64,000 nt of DNA from Microvirga terrestris (GTDB lineage: Bacteria > Pseudomonadota > Alphaproteobacteria > Rhizobiales > Beijerinckiaceae). Positions 1-9,900 of this stretch are shown here, in pieces. Below the pieces are notes generated by a model. The model was not told the DNA's origin. It worked only from the letters and a program-made list of their open reading frames with translations, and made no database searches. The translations under genes were made by a program, and so were the position numbers. Positions within the stretch are counted from its first letter, which is position 1, and each line of letters opens with the position of its first letter. The stretch is from the NCBI RefSeq assembly GCF_015694425.1, contig NZ_JADQDN010000004.1, forward strand, positions 186,001 to 250,000. The letters run 5' to 3'.

Positions 1-554
1 ACGCCGCCGCCGAAGGCCTTGAAGCGCGTGTCCATGGGCGCGACGGTCTGGCCGGTCGTGACCCACCAGGCCGCACCGCGCCACACCAGCAGGCCGCCGA
101 GCGTGACGATGAAGGATGGAATGCTCATGTAAGCGATGAGCCAGCCTTGGAACAAGCCGATGGATCCGCCGATCACCATGGCCAGCACCACCGCGAGCGG
201 CGCCGTCAGCGGGTGCTCGAGCCCAAGATAGGCCGGCAGCCACTGCACTTGGGCCACGCCGATGATCATGCCGACCACGCCGAGAATCGCCCCCACCGAT
301 AGGTCGATGTTGCGCGTTACGATCACGAGCACCATGCCGGTGGCCATGATCGCCACGGAGGCGGTCTGCACCGACAGATTCCAGAGATTGCGCGGGGTAA
401 GAAAGACGCCGCCGGAGAGAAGATCGAACCCGATCCAGATCGCGGCAAGCGCCGCCAGCATGCCGAGCATGCGGGCATCGATCTCGAGCTTTGACAGGAA
501 TGAGCCGGACGCAGCGGTCGGCGGCGGGGCGGTACTGGCAGCGGGTGCGGTCAT
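1..554 (-). CDS. xylH: Sugar (xylose-type) ABC transporter permease, 3' end cut off
   Basis: Inner-membrane permease of a sugar ABC importer of the XylH/RbsC (BPD_transp_2) family. The first 184 residues are in the window; the rest lies beyond base 1. Visible are a hydrophilic Ala/Pro-rich N-terminus, a first membrane segment near residues 30-50, then the family-typical stretch ATGMVLVIVTRNIDLSVGAI and the later GLLVWRGAAWW segment. Start ATG is read at 552-554. It lies downstream of the xylose-binding-protein gene on the same strand, so it should be co-transcribed with it. The usual xylF-xylG-xylH order is not seen: no ATPase gene separates the two. Substrate assignment rests on the XylF neighbour. 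Confidence 0.85.
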   Translation of the reverse strand, partial: MTAPAASTAPPPTAASGSFLSKLEIDARMLGMLAALAAIWIGFDLLSGGVFLTPRNLWNLSVQTASVAIMATGMVLVIVTRNIDLSVGAILGVVGMIIGVAQVQWLPAYLGLEHPLTAPLAVVLAMVIGGSIGLFQGWLIAYMSIPSFIVTLGGLLVWRGAAWWVTTGQTVAPMDTRFKAFGGG

Positions 555-601
555 GACGTCACGCTCAAGAGGCGGATGAAGGATTTCAGTAAACGAATCA
601 T

Positions 602-630
602 ATCCCCGACAGCTTATCGCTGTCGGGGAT
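602..630 (-). promoter_or_regulatory. Intercistronic stem-loop between xylF and xylH
   Basis: A perfect 12-bp inverted repeat (ATCCCCGACAGC, 602-613, and its complement, 619-630) with a 5-nt loop sits in the 97-nt gap between the binding-protein and permease genes. No T-run follows on the minus strand, so it is not a typical intrinsic terminator. By analogy with other binding-protein operons it may protect the 3' end of xylF mRNA or attenuate transcription, giving more XylF than permease. That role is inferred. Confidence 0.6.
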
Positions 631-651
631 GAGGTCAGTCAGACGATACGA

Positions 652-1698
652 TCAGTTGCAGGCCTTGACCGTGCCGGCCTTCACGCCCTGGCAGACCACG
701 TCCTTCGAGGCCCAGCCGGCGTCGATGACAACGTTGAGGTTGTCCTTCGTGACCGCGACCGGCGTGAGGAACAGGGCCGTCATGTTCTGCTTCTTCGGGC
801 CGAGGTTCCAGGACTTCGCACCCTGGATCTCGGTGAGCTTCTTGCCGCCGGCGAGTTGCAGGGCGATCTCCGCGGCGTTGCGGCCGAGTTCGCGGGCATC
901 CTTGAACACCGTCACGGTCTGGGTACCGAGCGCCACGCGGTTGAGCGCCGCCTTGTCGGCATCCTGGCCCGACACCGGCACGGTGCCCGCAAGACCCTGC
1001 GCAGCAAGAGCCGCGATGGCGCCGCCGGCGGTGCCGTCATTGGCGGCGATCACCGCATCGATCTTGTTGTTGTTCTTGGTGAGGAACTGCTCCATGTTCC
1101 GCTGCGCGTTAGCCGGGAGCCAGCCATCCGTGTAGGCCTCGCCGACATTCTTGATCTTGCCGGAATCGATGCCGGCCTTCAGCACTTCCATCGAACCCTG
1201 GAACAGGAAGTTGGCGTTGGGATCGGAGCCCGAGCCCTTGATGAAGGCATAGTTGCCCTCGGGCTTCACCTTCAGGACTTCGCGGGCCTGGAGACGGCCG
1301 ACCTCGACATTGTCGAAGGTGAGATAGAAGGCCTGCGGGATCTCGATCAAGCGGTCATAGCCCACGACCGCGATGCCTTCGGCCACGGCCTTCTCGACGG
1401 CGGGACGGACGGCGTCGGCATCCTGCGCCAGCACGATCAGCGCCTTGGCGCCGCGGGAGATGAGGCTCTCGATGTCGGTGAGCTGCTTGGCGGGTGACGA
1501 CTGGGCATCGGCCGACACATAGGTGCCGCCGGCCTTCTCGACTGCAGCCTTGATGGCGGCTTCGTCGGTCTTCCAGCGCTCTTCCTGGAAGTTCGACCAG
1601 CTGACGCCGACCACGGGGCCCTTGCCCTGGGCGAAGGCGGCACCGGCAGACAGGGCCAGAGCGGCAAGCGAGATGAGAGCGTGTTTCTTCGAAATCAT
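652..1698 (-). CDS. xylF: D-xylose ABC transporter substrate-binding protein
   Basis: Periplasmic sugar-binding protein of 348 aa (Peripla_BP_4 fold, XylF family). A Sec signal peptide is clear: KK at residues 4-5, a hydrophobic core, and a likely cleavage after AFA (residue 23). The mature protein starts [18 protein letters not shown], typical of XylF, and carries later family features such as GYDRLI and [19 protein letters not shown]-type ribosome site precedes the ATG. It is the first gene of a minus-strand sugar-uptake operon, divergent from a ROK regulator that probably represses it. A TATAAT-like -10 lies at 1818-1823 on the minus strand without a convincing -35 box. Xylose is the likely ligand; other pentoses cannot be excluded. 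Confidence 0.88.
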   Translation of the reverse strand: MISKKHALISLAALALSAGAAFAQGKGPVVGVSWSNFQEERWKTDEAAIKAAVEKAGGTYVSADAQSSPAKQLTDIESLISRGAKALIVLAQDADAVRPAVEKAVAEGIAVVGYDRLIEIPQAFYLTFDNVEVGRLQAREVLKVKPEGNYAFIKGSGSDPNANFLFQGSMEVLKAGIDSGKIKNVGEAYTDGWLPANAQRNMEQFLTKNNNKIDAVIAANDGTAGGAIAALAAQGLAGTVPVSGQDADKAALNRVALGTQTVTVFKDARELGRNAAEIALQLAGGKKLTEIQGAKSWNLGPKKQNMTALFLTPVAVTKDNLNVVIDAGWASKDVVCQGVKAGTVKACN

Positions 1699-1893
1699 CG
1701 GTGTTCCTCCTGGGCGGCGCCACCTTTGGAAAGCACCGCGCTCATGGCAGCTGTCGGCCCGCGGGACCGACGGACGTGGCTCAACCTGCCATGCGTTATT
1801 GTTCGAGCGCGGAAATAATTATACGAGCCATTGCAGCCTTCAAGCGCCCAGGAACTAATATTTTGGTCTGATATCCGCATCTCCCAGTTTTGA

Positions 1894-1914
1894 TTTATTC
1901 AAGCTGTGAATAAA
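1894..1914. promoter_or_regulatory. Probable operator of the ROK regulator
   Basis: Perfect inverted repeat TTTATTCA-agctg-TGAATAAA in the xylF/ROK divergent intergenic region, ending 8 nt before the ROK start codon. Size, symmetry and AT-richness in a GC-rich genome fit a winged-helix dimer site. It would let the ROK protein repress itself, and xylF together with a more distal half-site or by DNA looping. Operator identity is inferred from position. Confidence 0.65.
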
Positions 1915-1922
1915 GTGCATCC

Positions 1923-3131
1923 ATGACATCGCTGCCTCTCTCTCCCCGCGAAACCGCCCGCCGGCGCCTGCTCGATGCCTTGCGCCGGGAAGGCCCCATG
2001 GCGCGGGTCGAGATCGGCCAGCACCTCGGCATGAGCCCCGCCAGCGTCTCGGAACTCGCGGCAACCCTTCTCGACGAGGGCGTGCTGGTAGCGGAGGACA
2101 GCCCGGACCAGAGCCCCGGATTGCTCCGGGGCCGGCCCAAGACCCGCCTCTACTTCGCCGAGACCCTGGGCTCCGTCGTTGGCGTCTGGACCGGCTTCAA
2201 CCGCATCGAGCTGCGGCTCGTGGACAGCGCCGGGCGCACCCGCGCGAGCCGCCACGTGGAACGCCCCCTGCGCAATCTTGGGGGCGAGGAGCTGATGGAC
2301 GTGCTCGCCCACACCATCGCGGCCTTTGCCGAGGAGAGCGGCGCACGGGACGTGAAGGCGGTGGGCTTGGCCTGCCAGGGCTATGTGGACACCCGCGACG
2401 GAATCGTGGCCTGGAGCCCGGTGCTGGGCACCCGCGACCTGCCCCTGGCCGCAGGGCTGAGACAGCGCCTCGGCAAGCCGGTGCTGATGGAGAACGACGC
2501 CAGCGCTATGGCCTTCGCGATCGCGCAGCGCAACGCCGATCTGCGCTCCGGCCGCACTGCGTGCCTGATGGTGGGCGACGGCGTCGGCCTCGGTTTTCTC
2601 ATCCAGGGCGAACTCTATCGCGGCGCCCGATTCGGCGGCTCCGAGTTCGGCCATGTGAGGTTGCGCCGAAGCGGCCCGCAATGCCGCTGCGGCGGGCGCG
2701 GCTGCATCGAGGCCTATCTCGCCGATTACGCCCTGCACCGGGACGCGCAGCTCATCGACCATCGCCCCGCCCCGACCCTGCTGCTGCCGGGCGAGGAGGC
2801 CATGGGGGCCATCGTCGAACAGGCGCGCGCCGGCGATCCTGCCCTGGTCAACCTGTTCCATGCCGCCGGCGAGGTGTTGGGCGATGCGGTCGGCATCCTG
2901 ATCCAGACGCTGGAGCCCGACCACATCGTGATCTGTGGCCCCGGCACCCGCGCCATGGATCTCCTGCGCCCCTCCTTCGAGGCGGCGCTCGAATCCCAGA
3001 CCATCCCGGAACTGCGTGCCCTTGCCACGATCCACGTGGTGGAATCCTCCATGGACCTGCTGACGGAAGGCGTGGTGATGCAGGCCCTGCGCGAGCTTGA
3101 TCTCGATCTCGCGCGCTTGAAGGCCGCATAG
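1923..3131 (+). CDS. ROK-family transcriptional regulator (XylR/NagC type)
   Basis: 402-aa repressor with an N-terminal winged helix-turn-helix (about residues 10-60, including GMSPASVSELAATLL) and a C-terminal sugar-kinase-like ROK domain. The ROK zinc-site signature is intact: the E-F-G-H motif near residues 240-243 followed by CRCGGRGCIE near 253-262. ROK repressors release DNA on binding a sugar. Placement divergent from xylF makes xylose, or a sugar taken up by the XylFH system, the likely inducer. The start at 1923 keeps the whole wHTH and lies just after the inverted-repeat operator, consistent with autoregulation. A catalytic kinase role is not expected. Confidence 0.88.
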   Translation: MTSLPLSPRETARRRLLDALRREGPMARVEIGQHLGMSPASVSELAATLLDEGVLVAEDSPDQSPGLLRGRPKTRLYFAETLGSVVGVWTGFNRIELRLVDSAGRTRASRHVERPLRNLGGEELMDVLAHTIAAFAEESGARDVKAVGLACQGYVDTRDGIVAWSPVLGTRDLPLAAGLRQRLGKPVLMENDASAMAFAIAQRNADLRSGRTACLMVGDGVGLGFLIQGELYRGARFGGSEFGHVRLRRSGPQCRCGGRGCIEAYLADYALHRDAQLIDHRPAPTLLLPGEEAMGAIVEQARAGDPALVNLFHAAGEVLGDAVGILIQTLEPDHIVICGPGTRAMDLLRPSFEAALESQTIPELRALATIHVVESSMDLLTEGVVMQALRELDLDLARLKAA

Positions 3132-3152
3132 GTTTATCGCAATCTCAGACGA

Positions 3153-3181
3153 AAAAGACCGCCCGACTTTCGCCGGGCGGC
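3153..3181 (-). terminator. Intrinsic terminator of the RTX gene
   Basis: Stem CCGCCCG (3160-3166) pairs with CGGGCGG (3175-3181). Read on the minus strand it is followed by TCTTTTTC. It lies 26 bp past the stop codon of the RTX gene and between two convergent genes. The plus side has no T-run, so it serves mainly the minus-strand gene. Confidence 0.8.
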
Positions 3182-3206
3182 CCATGCTCGATCCATTCAC
3201 GTCCGT

Positions 3207-6200
3207 TTAGATCACGTAGAAGTCGTGGTAGTAGAGCTTCGTCTTGTTGGAGATGGTAGCGATCTGGATCTGCGCCTTGGAGCCGGTGCCGTCCTGGTCG
3301 TAATACAGCTTGCCGGTATTCTTGTCGTAGACGATCCGGTCCTCGGCATCCTGTGCCTTCCGGCCCTCCACGAACATGTCCGCCTTGAACTTCTTCGGCT
3401 TCGACAACGAGCCGGAGCCCAGCTTGGTGAAGTACTTGTTGTCGAGATAGAAGCTGTCGTCCGCAGACCTGAAGTCGTAGACCCGATCTACGTTGGTGCT
3501 CTTGCTCAGCCGGGTGTCGAACACGAAGGTGTCCTTGCCCGAGCCGCCATACAGCCGGTCATTGCCAGTCCCGCTAAAGATCCGGTCGTTGCCAGCCTCA
3601 CCATACAGCGTATCGTTGCCGGTGCTGCCGTAGATCGTGTCGTTGCCAGCCTCACCGCGCAGCGCATCCGCCCGTGAGGTGCCGCGGATCGTGAACGGCG
3701 TCGTCTCGCCCGTGAAGTTGGCCACGGAGATGTTCACGTTCAGGCTCGTGGTGCCGCCATAGGCGTCGCTGGCCACGATGGTCAACGAGTGCAGGGGCCT
3801 GGTCTCGAAGTCGAGCGGGCTGGCCACCACCAGGCTGTTGCCCTCGATGGCAAAGGCACCGCTCGAGCCGGCTGCGAGGCTGTAGGTGAGCACATCGCCA
3901 TCGGCATCCGTGGCCGCCAGCGTGCCCACCACGGCCCGCACCGGCGCGTTCTCGACCATGACATTGTTCGACAGCGACAGCCCTGTGGGTGCTTCGTTGA
4001 TGAACTGCTTCACGCCGCCGGCAAACTCAAGCTGGCGGACATTCGTCAGCGTATCGGTGTCGGTACCGCTCTTATGAGCGACCGTGACGGTATTGCCGGA
4101 GCGGGTGATCGTGTAATCCCCAAACGCGCCGGAGAACACGCCCGTGTTCATGCCGGCGCCGCCCACCAGCGTGTCGTTGCCGGCACCACCGATCAGCGTG
4201 TCGTTGCCGCCATCGCCCTGCAGGTGGTCATGGCCTCCGAGACCGGAGATGCGATCCGCACCGTCCTTGCCGTAGATTTCGTCATTCACCTCGCGGCCGG
4301 AGATTGTATCGGCGTAGTTCGAACCGTCCCAAGCGTCGATCCCGATATAGGTGTCGTTTCTCGCATCATCCGAGCTCAGGCTTGTGTTCGCGAGATTGAT
4401 CTCAAGACCCTTACCAGAGGTGATGTAGCTGGCGACATCGTGACCTCCAAGGCCATCGAGACGGTCCGCCCCTGCGCCGCCAATCAGCACGTTCACTTCG
4501 CTCGTGTCACTGCCGATGAGCGTGTCGTTGCCTGCGCCGCCGATCAGCCCCTGGATGTTAACGTAAGTGTCACCTGAAGCTTGACCCGTACCAGCCCCGC
4601 CGGAAAGATCGGCCCTCACGCCGTTACCATGTGTCTCGTATGTCGCATAGTTGAAGCCGGCCCCGCCATCGAGGACGTCGCCGCCTTCGCCGCCATCCAG
4701 AGTGTCGTCCCCGTCCTCGCCATAGAGCTCATCGCTACCGACTCGTCCCAGAAGAATGTCCTGTCCCTTGCCGCCGTAGAAAATATCGCTCTTTTGATCT
4801 TCATAGGCAGACATCACGTCATTGAAAGCAGTGCCGACATAGATTTCGATCTCACTATAATCAAAGCGATCGCCGGCGGCATCGCCTTTGTTCTTGTCCC
4901 AATCGACGAGGTAAAGGGCAATGCCGGCTTTGGCATTCTCATAGCTGACGGTGTCGGTGCCCTGGCCTGCAAAGTAGCCATCGTCTCCCCCGCCACCGAT
5001 CAGGATATCGTCGCCGTTACTTCCAATGAGGTCATCGTTCCCCGTGCCGCCGATCAGCGTATCAGCGCCCTCTCCACCGTTGAGAGCCGTGCCGACAGTG
5101 GCGTAGCCGGTCAGTTTGTCATCGAAATTCGAACCCTCCAGGGCATGAATGTTGATGTACTGATCACCGATAGCCTCGCTCCTGTTCTCGGATGTGTTAT
5201 TGAGGTTGACCGTCACTCCTTCTGAAGTGCCAATCACCGCGGCAGTGCTGTAAGAAGCCCAATTGTAGCCTGTTCCACCATCGAGACGATCCGCCCCAGC
5301 GCCACCGTCCAGGAAGTCATCTCCGGCACCGCCATAAAGTGAATCCGTCCCGGCATACCCATTCAGGCGATCCACTTTGTCTACGATGTTCGTCCCATAA
5401 TAGATATCGGCACCTTCCGTACCGTTGACCGTCACGCCCGCGATGCGCGGATCGACGATCTTTGAAGCGATAGCGCTGTTCCCCCGCGTCCAGTCCTGCC
5501 ATGTCGCAACGAGGCGACCATCCGCCATTTCGCTGATCGTGGGAAAAGATTGGTCGTCTTTGGCGCTGAGGACAAAGGGAGCCGATACGGACCCATCGGC
5601 CTCCACAATTTTCAACATAATGAATTCATATTCTGACAGGCGGCCGTCGTCCGCCTTCGAGCCGGTATATGTTACGGCGAAGCGACCGCCACGCAGCGCC
5701 GTGACGTTCATGATATCTTCGGAGCCAGTAGCCCAATCAGTAATTTTGGTGGATTGGCGTTGAACAGTTCCATCTTCGTTGTGTGTGGTGAAGACGATCT
5801 TTTCCCAGTTCCCCGTCGGGGATGGGTGGCTCACAGTTGTGTAACTAACGACCGTGAACTTTCCGTTTGGAATCCCATTGGGATCCAAGATGGCAACGAC
5901 CTCCCCTCTGAACCCCGCACCCGCAGTGCCCTCTGCCCCCTCGAAAACGGGGCTGCCGCTGGACGTATTGATGATACGGAAATGGATTTCGCCGGCTTCG
6001 CTATACGAGACGACGTATTTGTTAGGCCTGATCCGTGTCACTTCTGGGTTGACGCCCGTATCGACGGTCAACGTTCCGTTGGTCAGCTTCTGACCGTCCT
6101 CACCATGCATTGCAAAGACGATGCTCGATCCCTGCATGTAGGCGCTGACGAAGCCGCCCTCCGGCCGCGTTGCCAACGCTGCGTTGACGGTCTGCTCTGC

Positions 6201-6581
6201 CGTGCCATTTTCCGAGACTGTATGGATATTGCCTGGCGTGAATACACCAGCCGCGTTCGGCTTGAACACCCGCGCCTTGACGTCGTAACTGGTAGAGCCG
6301 CCAGAAGGAGTATCCACTTCCGTCCAGGTTACGACGAAACTGCCGTCGCTCCCGGCGGCTTGGATATTGAGGTAAGTCTGGTTGGCCGTCGAACCTGCAT
6401 CGATCGGGAAGACCCCACCGGACGGGTTTCCCGCTCCGTCGAAGATCTGGAGCTTGATAATATTGCCCTCACGCCAGCCGATGACATAGCCACCATTTGC
6501 GAGAGACGTCACATTCGCCCTGTTTACGGAAGTGTCTACGGCACGAACCCAATGTTCTGGTTTCCAAACGTCGATAGCCAT
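3207..6581 (-). CDS. Large RTX (hemolysin-type Ca2+-binding) protein with cadherin-like domain
   Basis: Predicted secreted protein of 1124 aa. The N-terminal third (about 1-390) contains beta-propeller-like repeats (GGYVIGW, GSFVVTW, GGRFAVTY, DGRLVATW). Residues about 390-850 hold many RTX nonapeptides of the GGxGxDxLx type (GGAGDDFLDGGAGADRLDGG and others). A cadherin-like domain follows (about 861-958; VENAPVRAVVGTLAATDADG), then a second RTX block and a C-terminal tail ending KLYYHDFYVI, a likely type I secretion signal. No Sec signal peptide is present. ATG 6579-6581, with GGGAGAG 5 nt upstream, is preferred over the TTG one codon earlier. No type I secretion genes lie nearby. Likely surface or extracellular role, possibly adhesion; exact function unknown. 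Confidence 0.85.
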   Translation of the reverse strand: MAIDVWKPEHWVRAVDTSVNRANVTSLANGGYVIGWREGNIIKLQIFDGAGNPSGGVFPIDAGSTANQTYLNIQAAGSDGSFVVTWTEVDTPSGGSTSYDVKARVFKPNAAGVFTPGNIHTVSENGTAEQTVNAALATRPEGGFVSAYMQGSSIVFAMHGEDGQKLTNGTLTVDTGVNPEVTRIRPNKYVVSYSEAGEIHFRIINTSSGSPVFEGAEGTAGAGFRGEVVAILDPNGIPNGKFTVVSYTTVSHPSPTGNWEKIVFTTHNEDGTVQRQSTKITDWATGSEDIMNVTALRGGRFAVTYTGSKADDGRLSEYEFIMLKIVEADGSVSAPFVLSAKDDQSFPTISEMADGRLVATWQDWTRGNSAIASKIVDPRIAGVTVNGTEGADIYYGTNIVDKVDRLNGYAGTDSLYGGAGDDFLDGGAGADRLDGGTGYNWASYSTAAVIGTSEGVTVNLNNTSENRSEAIGDQYINIHALEGSNFDDKLTGYATVGTALNGGEGADTLIGGTGNDDLIGSNGDDILIGGGGDDGYFAGQGTDTVSYENAKAGIALYLVDWDKNKGDAAGDRFDYSEIEIYVGTAFNDVMSAYEDQKSDIFYGGKGQDILLGRVGSDELYGEDGDDTLDGGEGGDVLDGGAGFNYATYETHGNGVRADLSGGAGTGQASGDTYVNIQGLIGGAGNDTLIGSDTSEVNVLIGGAGADRLDGLGGHDVASYITSGKGLEINLANTSLSSDDARNDTYIGIDAWDGSNYADTISGREVNDEIYGKDGADRISGLGGHDHLQGDGGNDTLIGGAGNDTLVGGAGMNTGVFSGAFGDYTITRSGNTVTVAHKSGTDTDTLTNVRQLEFAGGVKQFINEAPTGLSLSNNVMVENAPVRAVVGTLAATDADGDVLTYSLAAGSSGAFAIEGNSLVVASPLDFETRPLHSLTIVASDAYGGTTSLNVNISVANFTGETTPFTIRGTSRADALRGEAGNDTIYGSTGNDTLYGEAGNDRIFSGTGNDRLYGGSGKDTFVFDTRLSKSTNVDRVYDFRSADDSFYLDNKYFTKLGSGSLSKPKKFKADMFVEGRKAQDAEDRIVYDKNTGKLYYDQDGTGSKAQIQIATISNKTKLYYHDFYVI

Positions 6582-6707
6582 CAATCTCTCCCAAACTTGC
6601 TAATGTCGTGACCTGCCCAGCGATGGAATCACATGGCGGCCCTTGTGATGTTGTAATATGCAGTGGCCACACTTAATGCAAGGTTATAGCTTGTAAAGGG
6701 GTGCTCA

Positions 6708-6723
6708 TGTGCGTTGACGCACA
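6708..6723. promoter_or_regulatory. 16-bp palindrome in the RTX/polA divergent gap
   Basis: TGTGCGT-TG-ACGCACA is a perfect 7-bp inverted repeat in the 417-bp gap (6582-6998) between the divergent RTX gene and polA, 127 bp before the RTX start. It looks like a regulator site, more plausibly for the RTX gene than for housekeeping polA. Nothing else in this gap was recognised: no RNA gene and no clear promoter boxes. Confidence 0.4.
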
Positions 6724-6998
6724 AGGTAAAGCTTGAGAGCACCTGCGAAAGATCGAGTCTCGTTACGTCATGGGGAAATAGTATCTGATTTCAAAGACTT
6801 TTCTGAAGAAAGACTCCTTATCCATCGCCACCTAAATCTACCGCTCCGGAGTGAGACGCGATCCGGCCTCAGCGGCACCCTGCCCCGGATCGGGTCTGAC
6901 AGCTCACAGAGACGCTCGGTCCGCCGACGCCATAGCCATCCGCCCCCGGACCCGCTATTTCTTCCTCTGTAGAGCAGCCCCAAAGCCCCCGAGACCCG

Positions 6999-9900
6999 AT
7001 GCCTTCGTCCTCCCGTCCTGTCCAAGCCGGCGATCATGTGTTTCTCGTCGACGGTTCGTCCTTCATCTTCCGGGCCTATTTCCAGTCCATGAACCAGGAC
7101 CAGAAGTACAATTCCCGCTCCTCGGACGGGATGCCCACGGGGGCCGTGCGGCTTTTCGTGTCCAAGCTGCTCCAGTTCATGCGCGACGGGGCGGCGGGGT
7201 TGAAGCCCACGCATCTGGCCATCGTGCTCGACAAGTCCGAGGGCTCGTTCCGCAAGGAGCTCTACGAGGACTACAAGGGCCACCGGCCGGACGCGCCGGA
7301 GGACCTGAAGGTCCAGATGCCGATCATGCGCGAGGCGATCCGCGCCTTTGGGCTCGAGCCGGTGGAGCTGCAGCGCTACGAGGCGGACGATCTCATCGCG
7401 ACCTATACCCAGCAGGCGAAGGCGCGCGGGGCGGACGTGCTCATCATCTCGTCCGACAAGGATCTGATGCAGCTCGTAGGGCCAAAGGTGTGCTTCTACG
7501 ATTTCGAGTCCGGCTCCAAGGGCAAGCCGGGCTACCGGCCCGAGCGCAATCTGGACGAGGCCGCCGTGATCGAGAAGTGGGAGGGTATCCCGCCGGACAA
7601 GATCGGCGACGTGCTGGCGCTCATGGGCGACAGTTCGGACAACGTGCCGGGCGTGCCCGGCATCGGGCTGAAGACCGCAGCCCAGCTCATCAAGGAATAC
7701 GGCGATCTCGAAACGCTGCTGGAGCGCGCGCCCGAGATCAAGCAGCCCAAGCGCCGCGAGAGCCTGATTGCCAACGCGGAGATCGCGCGCCTGTCCAAGA
7801 AGCTGGTGACGCTCGATTGCGAAGCGCCCGTGCCGGTGCCGCTCGACGAGCTGCGCGTGCCGGACCCCGATCCGAAGACGCTGGTGGGCTTCCTCAAGGC
7901 CATGGAGTTCAACACGATTACGCGCCGCGTGGCAGAGCTCTATGAGGCCGACCCCTCGGCGATCCCACCCGACCCGCGCCTGATGCCAGGCGGCGAGGCG
8001 ATCCGCTGGACCGGCACCGGCGTGACGGCTCCCACCGACGATGCGGTGCCGTTCTTCGAGAAGGCCGATGCGTCCTCGGGCGAGGTCGATCCCTTTGCGG
8101 GCCTCGACCTGCCGGAGACCGCGACGCTCCGCAAACCCGTCGAGGGCCTCGGCACGCCGTCGCAACTAGCCGGAAAGCGCGCGACGGAAGCCTCTTCCGT
8201 GCCCATCGACGTGACGGCCTACGAGACCGTCACCAGCCTGGAGCGCCTGAAGGAATGGGTGGCGCTCGCCCGCGAGCAGGGCCATGTGGCGGTCGATACT
8301 GAGACGAGCGATCTCGACGCCAACCGCGCGGACATCGTTGGCTTCTCCCTGGCGCTGGCGCCGGGCAAGGCCTGCTACGTTCCGCTGCAGCACCGGGACG
8401 AATCCGATCTCTTCGGCGGCGGCCTCGTGAAGGGGCAGATCCCCGTCACCGACGCGCTCGATGCGATCCGCCCGATGCTGGAGGACTCGTCCGTTCTTAA
8501 AGTGGGCCAGAACATGAAATACGATTGGATCGTGTTCAAGCGCCACGGCATCGAGGTGCAGCCCTACGACGACACCATGCTGATTTCCTACGTGCTCGAT
8601 GCGGGCAAGGGCTCGCACGGCATGGACGAGCTCTCGCGCCGGCATCTCGGCCACTCGCCGATCACCTTCTCGGATGTGGCCGGCACGGGCCGGAACAAGG
8701 TGACCTTCGACAAAGTCGAGATCGGCAAAGCCACGGCCTATGCGGCCGAGGATGCGGATGTCACGCTGCGGCTCTGGCACGTGCTTAAGCCCCGCCTCGT
8801 CGCCGAGCGCCGCGCCACCGTCTACGAGACGCTGGAGCGCCCGATGGTGGACGTGCTCGCCCGCATGGAGATGCGCGGCATCATGGTCGACCGGCAGATC
8901 CTCAGCCGCCTCTCGGGCGATTTCTCGCAGTCTCTCGCGCGCCTCGAAGACGAGATTCACGAGATGGCGGGCGAAAAATTCTCGCTCGGCTCACCGAAGC
9001 AAATCGGCGACATCCTGTTCGGCCGCATGGGCCTGCCCGGCGCAAAGAAGACGCCCTCTGGTCAGTGGGCTACACCCGCGACGCTTCTCGACGAATTGGC
9101 GCAGGCCGGCCACGAGCTGCCGGCCAAGATCCTCGAATGGCGCCAACTCTCCAAGCTGAAGTCCACTTATACGGACACACTGCAGGAGCACATGAACCCT
9201 GAGACCAAGCGGGTTCATACCTCGTTCTCGCTGGCCTCCACCACGACGGGGCGCCTGTCCTCGTCGGATCCGAACCTGCAGAACATCCCGATCCGCACGG
9301 AAGCGGGCCGCAAGATCCGCAAGGCCTTCGTGGCGCAGGAAGGCCACAAGATCATTTCGGCGGATTACAGCCAGATCGAGCTGCGCCTGCTCGCCCACAT
9401 CGCCGACATTCCGCAATTGCAGGAGGCCTTCGCCAACGGCGTCGACATTCACGCGGCGACGGCGTCTGCCATGTTCGGCGTGCCGCTCGACCAGATGACG
9501 TCGGACCTGCGCCGTCAGGCCAAGACCATCAATTTCGGCATCATCTACGGCATCTCGGCCTTCGGCCTGGCCGTTCGTCTGGGCATCGGCAACCAGGAAG
9601 CCTCGGCTTTCATCAAGCAGTATTTCGAGCGTTTTCCGGGCATCCGCACCTATATCGACGACACGAAGAAATTCGTGCGCGAGAAGACTTACGTGACCAC
9701 GCTGTTCGGGCGCATCTGCCACTACCCGCAGATCCGGTCCGGCAACCCGTCCGAGCGCGCGGGCGTGGAGCGTCAGGCGATCAACGCACCGATCCAGGGC
9801 ACCGCTGCCGACATCATCCGCCGTGCCATGATCCGCATGGAGGATGCGCTCAAAGCCGAGCGCCTCTCCGCCCGCATGCTGCTGCAGGTGCATGACGAAC

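Noticed and set aside
2726-3129. CRISPR, tRNA or IS search across the whole window
   Set aside because: No regularly spaced repeats, no cloverleaf-like sequence and no transposase motifs were seen by eye in any gap; coordinates are a placeholder for one of the many checked antisense frames.
1899-3200. Long minus-strand open frame of 433 codons opposite the ROK gene
   Set aside because: It is a shadow of the ROK gene on the opposite strand, produced by high GC; composition is His/Gly/Ala/Arg-rich with no domain.
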